Source of the DNA: Ananas comosus
Lineage: Eukaryota; Streptophyta; Magnoliopsida; Poales; Bromeliaceae
Assembly (NCBI RefSeq): GCF_001540865.1
Contig: NC_033642.1
Location: 4,479,769-4,543,768 of the forward strand
Direction: 5' to 3'
DNA length: 64,000 bases
A program made the position numbers and the translations under genes. How positions within the stretch are numbered: position 1 is the first letter of the stretch; the number at the start of each line of letters is the position of its first letter. Shown here one piece after another: positions 33,867 to 45,095 of this stretch. The notes under the pieces were generated by a model. It made no database searches and was not told the origin of the DNA. It worked only from the letters and a program-made list of their open reading frames with translations.

Positions 33867-34700
33867 AGGGGAGCATCATTTGCACCGTCGACAGCTTCAG
33901 TTCAGTCACGTGCGAGGCAGCGTGCGGGTCTCCCACCCGCTATGTCAGCTGGGCGAACGTTTGTGCCGCGCCAGTACGAGCCACCCCGACCTGCACCGAG
34001 TACACGGATTGATGCACCACGACCTGCACCGAGTGGTCGTGTATTTGCAGCTCAGACTGAGGATCCTGCCGTGGTCGACGATGTCGTGGCAGGTATTGTT
34101 TTACTTTATGGTATTAGATCTCGTGCATTATTTGACACTGGTGCATCTCATTCATTTATCAGTAGTTCATTTGCTAAAACACATGATATTGAGATTTTGG
34201 ATAGACCAGATGCCTGGTGGGTCTATGCTCCTGAGCACACGTTTAGTGTTCACGAGGAGTGTACGGCATGTCCAGTTCAGGTTGGAGATTAGATTATGCC
34301 AGCTGATTTGTTAGTGTTGAAGCAAATGAAAGGTTTTGATATAATCCTTGGGATGGATTGGCTTACAAAGTACTATGCCACGATTGACTGCGAAAGTAAG
34401 ATTATTACTTTTCGTGAACCTGGGCAAAAAGAAGTTGTGTATCGGGCGTGTAAGAGTTCGCTCTTTGCGTTAACAGTATCGACGTCGAGAGCGAGAAAGT
34501 TGATTAGTAGTGGATGTGTGGCTTATTTGGCAACAGTTATGGAGACTCAGAAGGAACTTCCAGTACTTGGAGATATTCCAGTAGTTCGAGAGTTTCTTGA
34601 TGTGTTTCCTGCGGAGTTACCGGGATTGCCGCCGGATCGGGAAATTGAGTTCGTTATTGACTTGATTCCCGGAACGGCACCAATTTCGAAAGCTCCGTAC
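33867..34700 (+). pseudogene. pol: Aspartic protease region of element E Pol
   Basis: Retroviral-type aspartic protease that cuts the polyprotein. The active-site motif LFDTGASHSF has its Asp codon at 34134-34136. It is preceded by a Pro/Arg-rich linker and followed by a GFDIILGMDWLTKY flap/dimer segment at about 34332-34373. The frame is interrupted by TAG at 34290-34292. The catalytic triplet itself is intact. Confidence 0.9.
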
Positions 34701-35531
34701 AGAATGGCACCTGCTGAGTTGAGAGAGTTGAAAGCTCAGTTACAGGATTTGATGGATAAAGGCTTTGTGAAGCCTAGTGTATCACCGTAGGGAGCTCCAG
34801 TTCTGTTTGTAAAGAAGAACGACGGAACGCTTCGACTTTGTGTTGATTATCGTGAACTGAATAAGATCACGATCAAAAATAAATATCCGTGGCCGCGAAT
34901 TGATGATCTATTTGATCAATTGCAAGGATCACGAGTATATTCGAAGATTGATCTCCAATCAGGTTACCACCAATTGAAGATCAAACCAGAGGATGTGCAT
35001 AAGATAGCGTTTCGCACTCGTTATAGTCATTACGAGTTTACAGTGATGCCGTTTGGACTGACCAATGCCCCTGCAGCGTTCATGGATCTAATGAATAGGA
35101 TCTTTAAGCCGCTGTTGGATCAGTGTGTGGTAGTATTTATAGATGATATCCTGATCTTTTCTCGAAGTAATGAGGAGCACGAAGAACACTTGAGAACAGT
35201 GATGCAAATTCTTCGGGAGAAACAGTTATATGCCAAATTGAAGAAATGTGAATTTTGGCTGCGAGAGGTCGCATTTTTGGGGCATGTGATTTCTAAGGGT
35301 GGTGTTTCTGTTGACCCAAAGAAAGTGGAGGCAATTAAAGATTGGCCTCGCCCGACGACTGTTGCTGAGATCCGCAGTTTTCTTGGATTAGCGGGGTACT
35401 ATCGGCGGTTCGTGGAGGGATTTGCAAAGATTACTACTCCACTAACACGCCTTACACATAAAGGAACTAAATATGTGTGGAGTGAAGAATGTGATCGCAG
35501 CTTTCGGGAGTTGAAAGAAAGGTTGACTTAG
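34701..35531 (+). pseudogene. pol: Reverse transcriptase of element E Pol
   Basis: RNA-directed DNA polymerase of Ty3/Gypsy type. In order: ELKAQLQDLMDKGFVKPS, stop TAG at 34788-34790 (at the W of SPWGAPV), [25 protein letters not shown] with the first catalytic Asp at 34950-34952, [12 protein letters not shown], and [10 protein letters not shown] with catalytic Asp pair at 35142-35147. LGHVIS and [18 protein letters not shown] follow. The fold is complete; TAG at 35529-35531 lies at the RT/RNase H border. Closest in style to plant chromovirus (Tekay/Del-like) elements, by inspection only. Confidence 0.93.
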
Positions 35532-36082
35532 ACTCCTATTCTTGCCTTGCCGATTACGGGGGAGAGTTTTGTGATCTACAGTGACGCTTCCTACAGTGGA
35601 CTTGGGTGTGTACTTATGCAGGGTGGTCGAGTGATTGCTTATGCGTCTCGCCAGCTGAAGAACTATGAAAAGAATTATCCTATTCATGATTTGGAATTGG
35701 CGGCGGTGATCTTCGCACTGAAGTTGTGGAGACATTACCTTTATGGCGAGCATTGTGAAATCTATACTGATCACAAGAGCCTGAAGTATTTATTTACCCA
35801 AAAAGAGCTGAATATGCGACAACGCCGGTGGTTAGAATTATTGAAGGATTATGATGTTAATATTCTATACCACCCAGGAAAAGCGAATGTAGTTGCAAAT
35901 GCACTGAGTAGGAAGTCTGTGGAGAACTTGGCTATGGCGATCACCCACCAACCGTCATTGTGGAAGGAAATGTGGCAGTTTGACCTTGAGGTAGTAGCTC
36001 CAGAGGTACCAGCTATACTCGCCGCTCTAGTTATTCAACCGACCTTGTTGGAACGGATTAAAGATCGGCAATCTTTAGATCC
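35532..36082 (+). pseudogene. pol: RNase H of element E Pol
   Basis: Removes RNA from the RNA-DNA hybrid. Motifs [38 protein letters not shown] and [12 protein letters not shown] provide the Asp, Glu and Asp ligands. [20 protein letters not shown] and ANALSRK end the domain. A one-base loss near 36082 shifts the frame at SLDP(YLQKV). Confidence 0.9.
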
Positions 36083-36567
36083 TATCTCCAAAAGGTGCGG
36101 TATGAAGTTGAGAGCGGACGTGGTGATGATTTTACAGTGGGATCTGATGGAGCACTTCAGTTTCGAAATCGGTTGTGCGTGCCCAAAGACGAGGAGATTC
36201 AGCGAGCTATTTTGAAGGAGGCTCATCAGTCACCTTATAGTATACATCCAGGTGGCACTAAGATGTACAAAGATCTTAAAGTGCATTATTGGTGGCCTGG
36301 AATGAAGAAAGATATTGGACAGTTTGTGGCGCAGTGCCTGACATGTCAGCAAGTGAAAGCTGAGCGCAGATTTCCCGCGGGAAAGTTACAGAGCTTGCCT
36401 ATTCCGGTCTGGAAGTGGGAGAACAATTGCGATAGATTTCATTGTTGGATTACCTCGATCACAGGCTGGACATGATACCATTTGGGTGATTGTTGATCGG
36501 TTGACGAAATCGGCACATTTCTTACCGATTCATGCTACTTGGTCAGGGGACAAGTTAGCACAGGTGT
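36083..36567 (+). pseudogene. pol: Integrase N-terminal part of element E Pol, truncated
   Basis: Zinc-binding HHCC domain: the histidines lie in EAHQSPYSIHPGGTKMY and the cysteines in QCLTCQQVKAERR. VHYWWPGMKKDI lies between them. A second frameshift near 36424 leads into IAIDFIVGLPRSQAGHD (first catalytic Asp) and WVIVDRLTKSAHFLPIHAT. The frame is then cut at 36567 by LTR F, before the second Asp and the Glu of the DDE triad. Integration activity is impossible from this copy. Confidence 0.9.
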
Positions 36568-38170
36568 TGTAAGATATCGAAATTCGACGAAAACGGCTAA
36601 CTTTGGCACAATGGACCAAAGTGAGCGATCGGAAGTTGGGACAAGTCCCATTCGGTATTCCAACGAGTTTGGAAGAGCTAAAATGAGTTCCAAAGGTGTT
36701 GGAATGGGTTTGACGTCGATTGGCGCGAAGTGGAGCCGAAGCGAGGCTGAAAACAGCTTTCTGGAGCTGGTGTACCGGTACACGCATGATGGCTGTACCG
36801 GTACAGCCATTGCTGCCAGGCTGCGCAGCCCTCGGGTTTGCTCTCGGGTTTGGCCGTTACGCAGGGCGCGTACCGGTACGCAAACCCGTGTACCGGTACA
36901 CGAGCACGCAGCAGCGGGTTAAGTTGCAAAATCTGATAAAAGGAGGGCTTTTTAGCATTTTGTTATAATAGAGGACTTAACCCTCATGCCCTCAGCTCTC
37001 TCCTCTCTCACTCCCACAGCCCCTCTCTCTCTCTAGCTTTCTCTCTCTCTCTAACCGGTTGGGAGAAAAGAAGAAGAAGAAAAAGAGAAGGAAAAAGAGA
37101 GGAAGAAAAGGAAGGAGAAGAAGGCGAAGAAGGTTTTGAAGTCCTTCTTCATCTCGTTTTTGGCCTAGGGCTTGCTTTGGAGCAAACCCTAGAGGTAAGC
37201 CTCAACCCCTTTCATGGTAACTTGTGATTTCTAGGGTTTGGATGGTTTTTGTTGCTTTTGATGGTTCAAATGGAACCTAATGAGCTTAGAGAACATGGAT
37301 TTAGCTCACATTGAAGCTATAATCCATAACCTCTCATGGATCCCAACCCTAGGGTTAGATTTTGGGGATTTTAAAAATGTGAGGGATTGAACTCTTTTGA
37401 GGGGTTAGAAACCTAATTCTTATGCTTATAAACGCGTAGGCGAAGACGGTTCGTCGATCCGACGAGTGGGCGCGAAGATATCGCTATTCGATGCGCTAAA
37501 GGGTTAAAGTTAACCCAACGAAAATTAAGCGGCGACAAGACTAGCACGAGAACGCGTCTCGGAGTGTTTGCGGCATCACCCAAGGTGGGGGAGTGCCATC
37601 CCGAAGTCATCGGGCCACCTTCTATGTCTAAGTTTTAATTGATCTATTTGCATATTGTGCATAATACATATAGGGTTAGAAAATGATTATTGTTGCTTAT
37701 ACTTGCATACTATTAGTTCAATAAATATATATATTGCTTGGTTGGTTTATGATCTAGTATGCATGATGGTTGCTTGATGAAAATCTAGACCCTATATGAG
37801 ATGATTAATGCTTATGTTGCTAAAGAACTAGTATGATGAAACTAGTGTTGATAATGAGTCAAATTGACGAGTGGCATCTAGTTTAGAAAACTATGACAAG
37901 TGGCATCTAGTTAGAAAAACTATGATGAATGACATTGTTGATGTTTCCTTGAGATGATCACATTAGTGTAGTTGAGACACTATGAGATTGGGTACAAGTA
38001 TACATTGATTCCATGATGATATTACCCTAAAAAAGGGTTGTTGCTGTTGCTCGTGAGATGATCTTGCTCACATTGCCTGTCTGCGCTTGGTGGGGTCGCT
38101 CCCCTCAAGTTGTGCGCTCCGGAGTTTGGTCACTAGAGAGGCAGCCGTCCGGTTCGAGGGCGGCGGGCGG
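36568..38170 (+). mobile_element. LTR F, 5' part, inserted in integrase
   Basis: Starts TGTAAGATATCGAAATTCG at 36568. It has a TGTACCGGTACA cluster (36770-36903), a CT-rich leader (37000-37060), a possible donor TAGAGGTAAGCCTC near 37190, the block GTGGGGGAGTGCCATCCCGA near 37586 and a GCGCTCCGGAGTTTGGTCAC block near 38112. It stops at about 38170 in the middle of this last block and joins minus-strand LTR sequence. Confidence 0.7.
36770..36903. repeat. TGTACCGGTACA palindrome cluster in LTR F
   Basis: TGTACCGGTACACG, TGTACCGGTACAGC, CGTACCGGTACGC and TGTACCGGTACACG lie within about 135 bp. Each is a palindrome with core ACCGGT flanked by GT/AC. Confidence 0.88.
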
Positions 38171-38543
38171 ACCGCCGAACGGACAGCACCTCCCCTGTCC
38201 GCCCAAGGCTAAACAATGAGATCATGTACAACAAGTCCCCAGGAAATCAACTTGAATACATACATGATCATGCAACAACAGCGAGAGCACAAACAGTGCT
38301 GAACAATACGAGAGCAAGCGTCACAAGTAGAAGACATACAAGTGAAACAAAAGAGAGATACTTAACTATTCTATTACAACCATTCAGCTCGATACATTTA
38401 ATTACAACTTGCATTCTTTTCCAAACTATGAATATAAGCTTACATTCTTCAAAAGATAAACATTAGTTTACATTTATCTCAAAATACCTCACATCCTATA
38501 CATCATCTACTCTCAATACATGTATAGGGTAACTCTAATGCAA
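38171..38543 (-). mobile_element. Fragment of a minus-strand LTR
   Basis: Read on the minus strand it ends with AGCCTTGGGCGGACAGGGGA and CCGTTCGGCGG, the terminal stem-loop block. The final ~45 bp to GTGACA are missing at the head-to-head join with LTR F. It runs up to an N at 38544. Confidence 0.65.
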
Positions 38544-38544
38544 N

Positions 38545-40916
38545 TGAAATGGTAATATGATAGAATTACATAGAAACTGATTGATACTCCTAGCTGATTT
38601 GGGATTGGTTGCTAGGGTACTTGGAGTGCATCGGATACTTGTACTTACAAGTTCAACTAGAGTCGTTGATTATTGGTGGGTTGGACCTTCCCAAAATGGG
38701 TGAATTCCCTCTATGTCTCCTTTGACATTATGAGTGAACATATTACATGCTTATGTGAACCTATGTGTATTTGAAGGATTTGAGACATGCATCCATGTGC
38801 ATACCATATCGGATATAATAGCATCTCTATGCAATAGAGAAAGAATTATGAAATGGCCTATTTCCCATAGATCAATTGCTCTATTCTCATGTATCCATGT
38901 TATTAGTAGCTTATACGAACAAGATAAGCATGATATTATTCAAGAGGGAGGAATTGTAAAACCAGGAGTAATATTTAGCCCTACTGAACAACAAGGAAAT
39001 GATGTACTTGAGATGAAAGCATGCAATTCTATGTTGTAGACATAGTGCTTGAACTCTTAGTCTATCCTATATAATGAGGTTATTAATACATTCAGGTGGA
39101 ATCATGCAAGAGTATATTGGACATTGTTTTACTTACTTGTGTTGACTAGTATACTATTGTTTTCAACTGATCAAATTAGCATGAACTTTGTGTTTTGGAA
39201 TATGATCTAATTAAGTGATCAGAACTTGGCATGATGATATAATATGAATGTACCTGGTTAAATATAATATAGTGAAATGACTAGAATAACCATCATGTAT
39301 ACTAGTAAGATCAAACCAAAGTATTTGCATGTGACTTATTTACTCCAAGTGGTGAAGGGTTAAGTGGAACTTTAGAATATGTGCCATGAGTCATTTAAAC
39401 CTAGAATGAGTCATTGAATATGACCTTAGTAAACCACTTTCCTTATGTATAGGGAGTAGTGAGAGGACTCTATATGAATATGCATAGGTATAGCCCATCA
39501 TGATATTAAGTTTATAATTATTCAGGTTATACCAGCTATTGGTCAAAGTATGTCAACAAGTAGTTGATAGTGACGTGTGGTTTGGGTACTACAGTGTCGA
39601 CCTTGCGTTGAATTGAGATTCCATGTTAGAGACATGATGAACTTGTGATACTTGTGCTATGGATTATAGCTTGCATGCCATTATGCTCTTTCGCGCACGC
39701 TTGTGGGGATCACGCCCCCCAAGCCAGCACTTCGGAGTAGCTTAGCGACAGATTGCTCACTTATGTACGAAGTGAGCGCCGAAGTGGATTGCCGTGGGTA
39801 GTGTTAACTTCCACGGGGCCATTAGGCACGACGCGGCTATGACCTCACCCTGTGTAAGTTTATTGTGAATTGGGCCATGATGAGCCACTTTAACCTTAGA
39901 TGAACATAGTAGTAAGAATACTTTATGTCATGGGTCGAGTAAACTTAATGATGAACAAGCTAGAAAGTTAGCATCCTAATTAGTTAGTAGCATAGTGATA
40001 GTATGGTTACACTGTTACCAGTGTAAGTACTATCTATATAACATCATCAGTTAGTTCAATGATAATGAGAATCATTGCATATAGCCTAGCATATGGGTAT
40101 TCAAATTGTCAACTAACATGAATGATAAAACTTAGCATGCTAAACTAGTATTCAACCTGTTGATTTATATTTATATATTTTCTGAGCAAATGTCATGATT
40201 GATTTATTTCAATACTTGTTACAGTATGGTTACACTGTTACCAGTGTAAGTACTATCTATATAACATCATCAGTTAGTTCAATGATAATAAGAATCATTG
40301 CTTATAGCCTAGCATATGGGTATTCAAATTGTCAACTAACATGAATGATAAAACTTAGCATGCTAAACTAGTATTCAACCTGTTGATTTATATTTATATA
40401 TTTTCTGAGCAAATGTCATGATTGATTTATTTCAATACTTGTTACACTTGCTTAATTATTGCTATTTACTCATGCCACAGTTGACCTAGTGGTGTATTTC
40501 GCCACTCTCGGTGGCTTACCTACTGGGAACTATTATTTAATAGTTCTCACACCATCTTTGTTGTTGCTTTTACAGAGCCTTCCACAGCGGGAAAGGCTAG
40601 GGTTTCTGGCGAGGGGTCAACGGCTAGCTAGGATCATCTTGACGTTAAATAGACAAACCTTTACCAGTTTATGTAGTTTAGTTCAGTGATGTATATTGAG
40701 ATCATGTAAATTGTATTTTGTTTTTATCTGTTGTAATAAGAATTTGGGTTGTATAAGTTTAAACTCTTAGTTGTGCTCCTATTACTTAGTTAAGTTAAGA
40801 TTTTGTTGTGTTACATTACTCTCTTTGTTGACACCTGGTGGACATCATGTAGTTTAGTGTACACGGCGGGTTTGTGCACGTTGCTGCAAGCTTCCGTTGA
40901 AGACCAGGGCGTGACA
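38545..40916 (+). mobile_element. LTR P (3' two thirds)
   Basis: Contains a GGTGGGTTGGACCTTCCCAA block near 38677, a block with CTTCGGAGTAGCTTAG near 39729, the GCTTACCTACTGGGAAC block near 40512 with TAGTTCTCACACCAT, and a terminus CAGGGCGTGACA at 40916. It abuts a minus-strand integrase remnant, so it was probably inserted there. A 101-codon frame (38734-39039) has no recognisable family and lies within LTR sequence. Confidence 0.6.
40000..40446. repeat. 223-bp tandem duplication
   Basis: Copies 40000-40222 and 40223-40446 both start AGTATGGTTACACTGTTACC. They differ at only about two bases that I can see (GATAATGAG/GATAATAAG and GCATATAG/GCTTATAG). Confidence 0.92.
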
Positions 40917-41316
40917 ACATGAGTCGAGTTTCGCATATGCTTACGGAGATTTGATACATGAAACACATTATGAACTCCCGCAAGCCTTGGTGGTAATGCT
41001 AACTTGTATGCCACCGCGCCGACGCGTTCCAATATTTCGAACGGTCCAACATACCGGGGACTTAGTTTCCCACGGACTCCAAACCGTTTTACTCCACGCA
41101 TTGGCGACACCTTCAAAAAAAGATGCGGTCTCCAACCGCAAACTCAAGATCTTTTCTAAGCTTGTCGGCATAGCTTTTTTGCCGAGATTGCGCCATCGCA
41201 AGTCGCTGGTGGGCAAGGAGAACTTTCTCTTCCGCCTCCCGCACTACATCGGGGCCAAGAGCAACTCTCTCGCCCACATTGCTACATGGCACACAAAGAA
41301 CCCTTCTTTGCATCTA
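40917..41316 (-). pseudogene. pol: Integrase C-terminal part (Gypsy)
   Basis: On the minus strand two overlapping frames read ERVALGPDVVREAEEKV, SRQKSYADKLRKDLEFAVGD and then KVSPMRGVKRFGVRGKLS, PRYVGPFEILERVGAVAYKL, AGVHNVFHVSNLRKHMR. This is the C-terminal domain with the GPY/F module (here GPF) that binds DNA. A frameshift lies near 41113-41116 (poly-A/T run). LTR P cuts the reading at 40916. It is not the lost end of element E, which is on the opposite strand. Confidence 0.88.
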
Positions 41317-42411
41317 CCATTCGCTACCGAGCACATGAAGGACTTATCCCTCTACAACTCTGCTGAATACCTCTTTCTTCGAGATCAGGACTACCCCTTA
41401 TCCTCGTGGTGTGGATCTAACAAGAATGCATCAACTGGCCGAATGGTCCACCACCACTACACAATATGTACGTGTAGACCTCCTCGATCCACTCAAGTGT
41501 GCACAAAGTGGCACTCTACCACTTTGGCTATCCAAGAGTATGCATCCCCATTTATGACTCTTCTTTGCATTCATTATCCCTTCAGGGAACACACTCCGAT
41601 TCTATCACCGGCATTGCTTAGAAGTAATAACCCGGGTGCATCGCTCCATCGCGAGTGCTCCAATCACAATCGGACTCTTAGCTCTGCCGCGAGATGGTCC
41701 ACTTTGGCACATCTGTACATTCCAGTTCATTTAAGAGCATAGTCCCCAAATCTCACGTGGCTTTCTACTAGCTCAATGTCTCACAAAGAGCACTTCATCT
41801 TTTTGATACCATATGCCACGGTCAACATCAATCGCTCTCACAACGAGTTCACACGAACACTCCGTTCATGAATCCAAGCCAATCTCACCGACAGAGTTGT
41901 CGGCCAAACCGCGCACCTTGGCTTCCACAGGTGGACCAAAGGTCACCAATCCTACGTAGGCTTACCACCTAAACCCATCTCAACTACGCACAGCATCTCT
42001 CGTTTGCAAGCGTAGACCCAATCATCACTGGGCGAAATTCTCACTTGGGAATTCGTACACACTCCAACTAGGAGCAAACGAGACCCCAAACCACTATATA
42101 ATCTTCGAGTTGGGTCATAACCGAACTCTCGGTACACTATTGATCACACGATTCACACGTGGCACTCCACGCTCTCGGGTCTCAGCTCGGACTACCGCCC
42201 CGACCATAAATCTCTGCCTTACACGTAGGTACCGGGCCGCTGTCACTCACAGCTGACTGCGCCTGTCCATATGGCCCCAGGCTCCACAGTCCACAAATGG
42301 TCCAAGCACGGATCGTTCTCAAGCCATACCCGCTAACGTCGTCTCTCACGACATGCTCTACCAAGCAACACACATCTCTATCGGCTCCTAAGCATCCAAG
42401 GCGAGCCACCA
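41317..42411 (-). other. Decayed retrotransposon interior
   Basis: Similar in reverse to about 10200-11110 inside element A. No coding motif is visible. Frames on the + strand through here (up to 263 codons at 40951-41742) are antisense to the integrase and are not genes. Confidence 0.5.
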
Positions 42412-43885
42412 TGTCACGCCCCGGAGCTGCCAATTTGGTCGGTTCGGGCACGCGAACAGACGCCGAAGGGACAGCACCTCCCTTGTCCGCCCAAGGCTCC
42501 AACAACATGTATAATACAAGCAATTCAATACAAATTAACGCAATTATATAAGGTTTGCACGGGGCAAACAACAACTATGACAAGTGAAAGCATCGAAACT
42601 AACTAAACGTTCAACATACAAGTCATTTGATTTCATTTGAATCAAACACAAGTAAATTTAAAATATTACATTCATATTCTTTTTCATTCACATTTACATC
42701 ACAAAGGCATTCAACCCAAAATATGTTATTTACATCTTTTTCTTACAACTTTTTTGTTCAACATACAAAAGTTGATTACTAAAACATAGGGTATGCTTAT
42801 AAACTCCGAGGCCACTAACTCTGGCGCCAAACCCTTGCCTCGATCCTCCGCCGCCTCGCTCGCTCATGGATCTGCAGGGTTAGTAGTGGTGTAAGAACTA
42901 CAACGAAGTTCCCAGTGGGTTCGGCCGCCGACCGCGCCGACTCGCCCACTAGGTCTATGCAGGCATGTGTAATTCAAGGAATGATAGATTGCAAACCAAC
43001 TAATGCAAAACTATTACAATGCTTGCAAGAAAACTGTCAACAGATAGATAATCAAATACATGATAAATATGCATGCATATTCTTTTCCTCATTCATTTTG
43101 GCCTTTACCCAATTATCCCGGGATTCTCCTGGTTCACCCCAAACTCACAGTCCATTCATCTCGTCTACTGGGGGAGGCACATGGCACTACCGCCCAAGGA
43201 ATCTTCGCCGGGGTACTTCCCCGTGGTGTCTACACTCCGGAGTATACCGCTTGAGGAGGAGCTACCTCCCTCAAGCCGGAACCAATGTGTGAGTACGATC
43301 CAATCCTCAATTTGAGGGCGTAGCCAAACCTGTCTCAATGCACAAAGCCTCAATGCCAAGGATAGGTCATTACCATATCACATTCCCACTATACCTGAGC
43401 CACAATGGTCCTGATGCCATTATAGGTTAAACCTTGTTTAGCCGTTCTTATTTTCGGTGCCAATATCGTCACTAATGTCAATGTCACCATTGTTTACTAT
43501 GGTCATAGTCTCTTTTTCATACATTCACATACACATAGGGTTTTTCGCATTCATAGTTCACATGGTTCTATATCAATTCATATGTTCTCTAGCATACAAT
43601 TGAATCTCAACCAATCATATTCATCACACTACCCTATATGCATGAATGCTAATATCAATATGCTCAATAATGGTAACATAAACATAGAAAAAAATTCGGT
43701 GTTTCCGGATAGCACCCCCCACCTCTTGGTGATGCTAAGATGCTGTAATCCAATTTTCCATAATTTTTAGACCTCTATGCCGCTTGCTATGGCAAAATAA
43801 AGTTGAAACGGGCATTTTTCCTCGATATCTTCGCGTACGCTCGTCGTATTGCCGAACCGAGCGCGCCAACGCATTCGTTAACCTA
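42412..43885 (-). mobile_element. LTR Q (3' part), minus strand
   Basis: Left end TGTCACGCCCCGGAGC at 42412 is the reversed LTR terminus. The stem-loop block GGGACAGCACCTCCCTTGTC near 42468 and a reversed ACTGGGAAC block near 42905 follow. It continues through a GGATAGCACCCCCCACC block near 43707 to about 43885, where the next LTR begins. Confidence 0.65.
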
Positions 43886-44799
43886 CCCCGAAACCACTAC
43901 CAATTTGGCACGATTCGGCCGTGGCGGCGGATTGCCAAACGGACAGCACCTCCCCTGCCCGCCCAAGGCTCCACAACAAGAATGTGTACAAGAATTTACC
44001 CAGGAGATTACATTCTAAACATATACATTCACAAGGGCACAAATAGTGCCGACAATACAAAGAGCAAGAATCCATAAGATAAAATATGTGAAATAAAGAG
44101 AATACTTTACTAACTATTACATTAGTTTCATCATTTTCATTTACATCATTTTCATCCAAAATGAATACATTTCTTTCATCTCAAAATGCATAGCTCTCCA
44201 AGTCCTCACCTAAAATGAATCTCTCTCAATACATAGGTGTACTAATGCAAAAGGAAAAGCTACTAAACTACCACGGTCTCACTGATCGGGCGCGATGCCC
44301 TTGCCGCGGTCCTCCCTCGGCAGCCCTGTACCTACCATTGAAAATAGAGTGGGGTGAGAACTATCTTCCATAGTTCCCAGTGGGCTCGGCCGCCGACTCT
44401 GCCGATCTCCCCAATAGGTCCAAGTGGGCATAAGTAACAACAGATAGATAGATAGATATGTATCTGAAAGCTGTAAATGCGATAGTAGGAAAACTATGCT
44501 ACTATGCCCATAATCATGAATATGAATGCATGCATCATATAATAAAGGTTTGCTACCATGCTAACAAATTCGATCCATGTTCGAATAGCAATGTTCAATG
44601 ACATTATTAAACCTTTAACCTTTCCATTTACCCAATCTGTGGCGAGGCCCTAGGGCTCGCCTATAACTCACCCTTCAATCCCAAAGTGGGGAGGGAGCTC
44701 CATGTGCACCCAAGCCCGGGACCGTCTGCGGACCTCCATGTGGTCCGGACCTCCAAGTGGTCCTAGTCGCTCAACACTCCAGAGTACTCGACGACAATC

Positions 44800-45095
44800 C
44801 CCTCCATGTGGGGATTGGATGGCTATACTATTCCAAACGCAGACTGTGAGCTAGATCTATCCTCTCCAAGTGAGGATGCCCTACATCTAGGGTCAACAAC
44901 TCAATCAAGTCCTCTCCAAGCGAGGATGCTCTACAATAGAGTCTATACCCAATCGAATCCTCTCCAAGTGAGGGAGCACTATCACTGGGGTCAACAACCC
45001 AATCAAAATCCTCTCCAAGTGAGGAAGCCCTACCACTAGGGTCAAAGTCTCAATCGACTCATCGACAACCTCTCCACGTGAGGCTACTTAGGTTT
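44800..45095. repeat. Minisatellite with about 60-66-bp units in LTR R
   Basis: CCTCTCCAAGTGAGGATGCC and close variants recur about five times (near 44863, 44920, 44985, 45010-45025 and 45067). Each unit contains a small inverted repeat CCTC...GAGG and a CTCAATC or CCAATC stretch. Confidence 0.75.

Noticed and set aside
40951..41742. 263-codon + strand frame, the longest in the window
   Set aside because: Antisense to a clear integrase C-terminal remnant and its neighbour.
44200..44600. Possible host gene between LTRs Q and B
   Set aside because: All of it matches minus-strand LTR blocks; no splice-linked coding frames.
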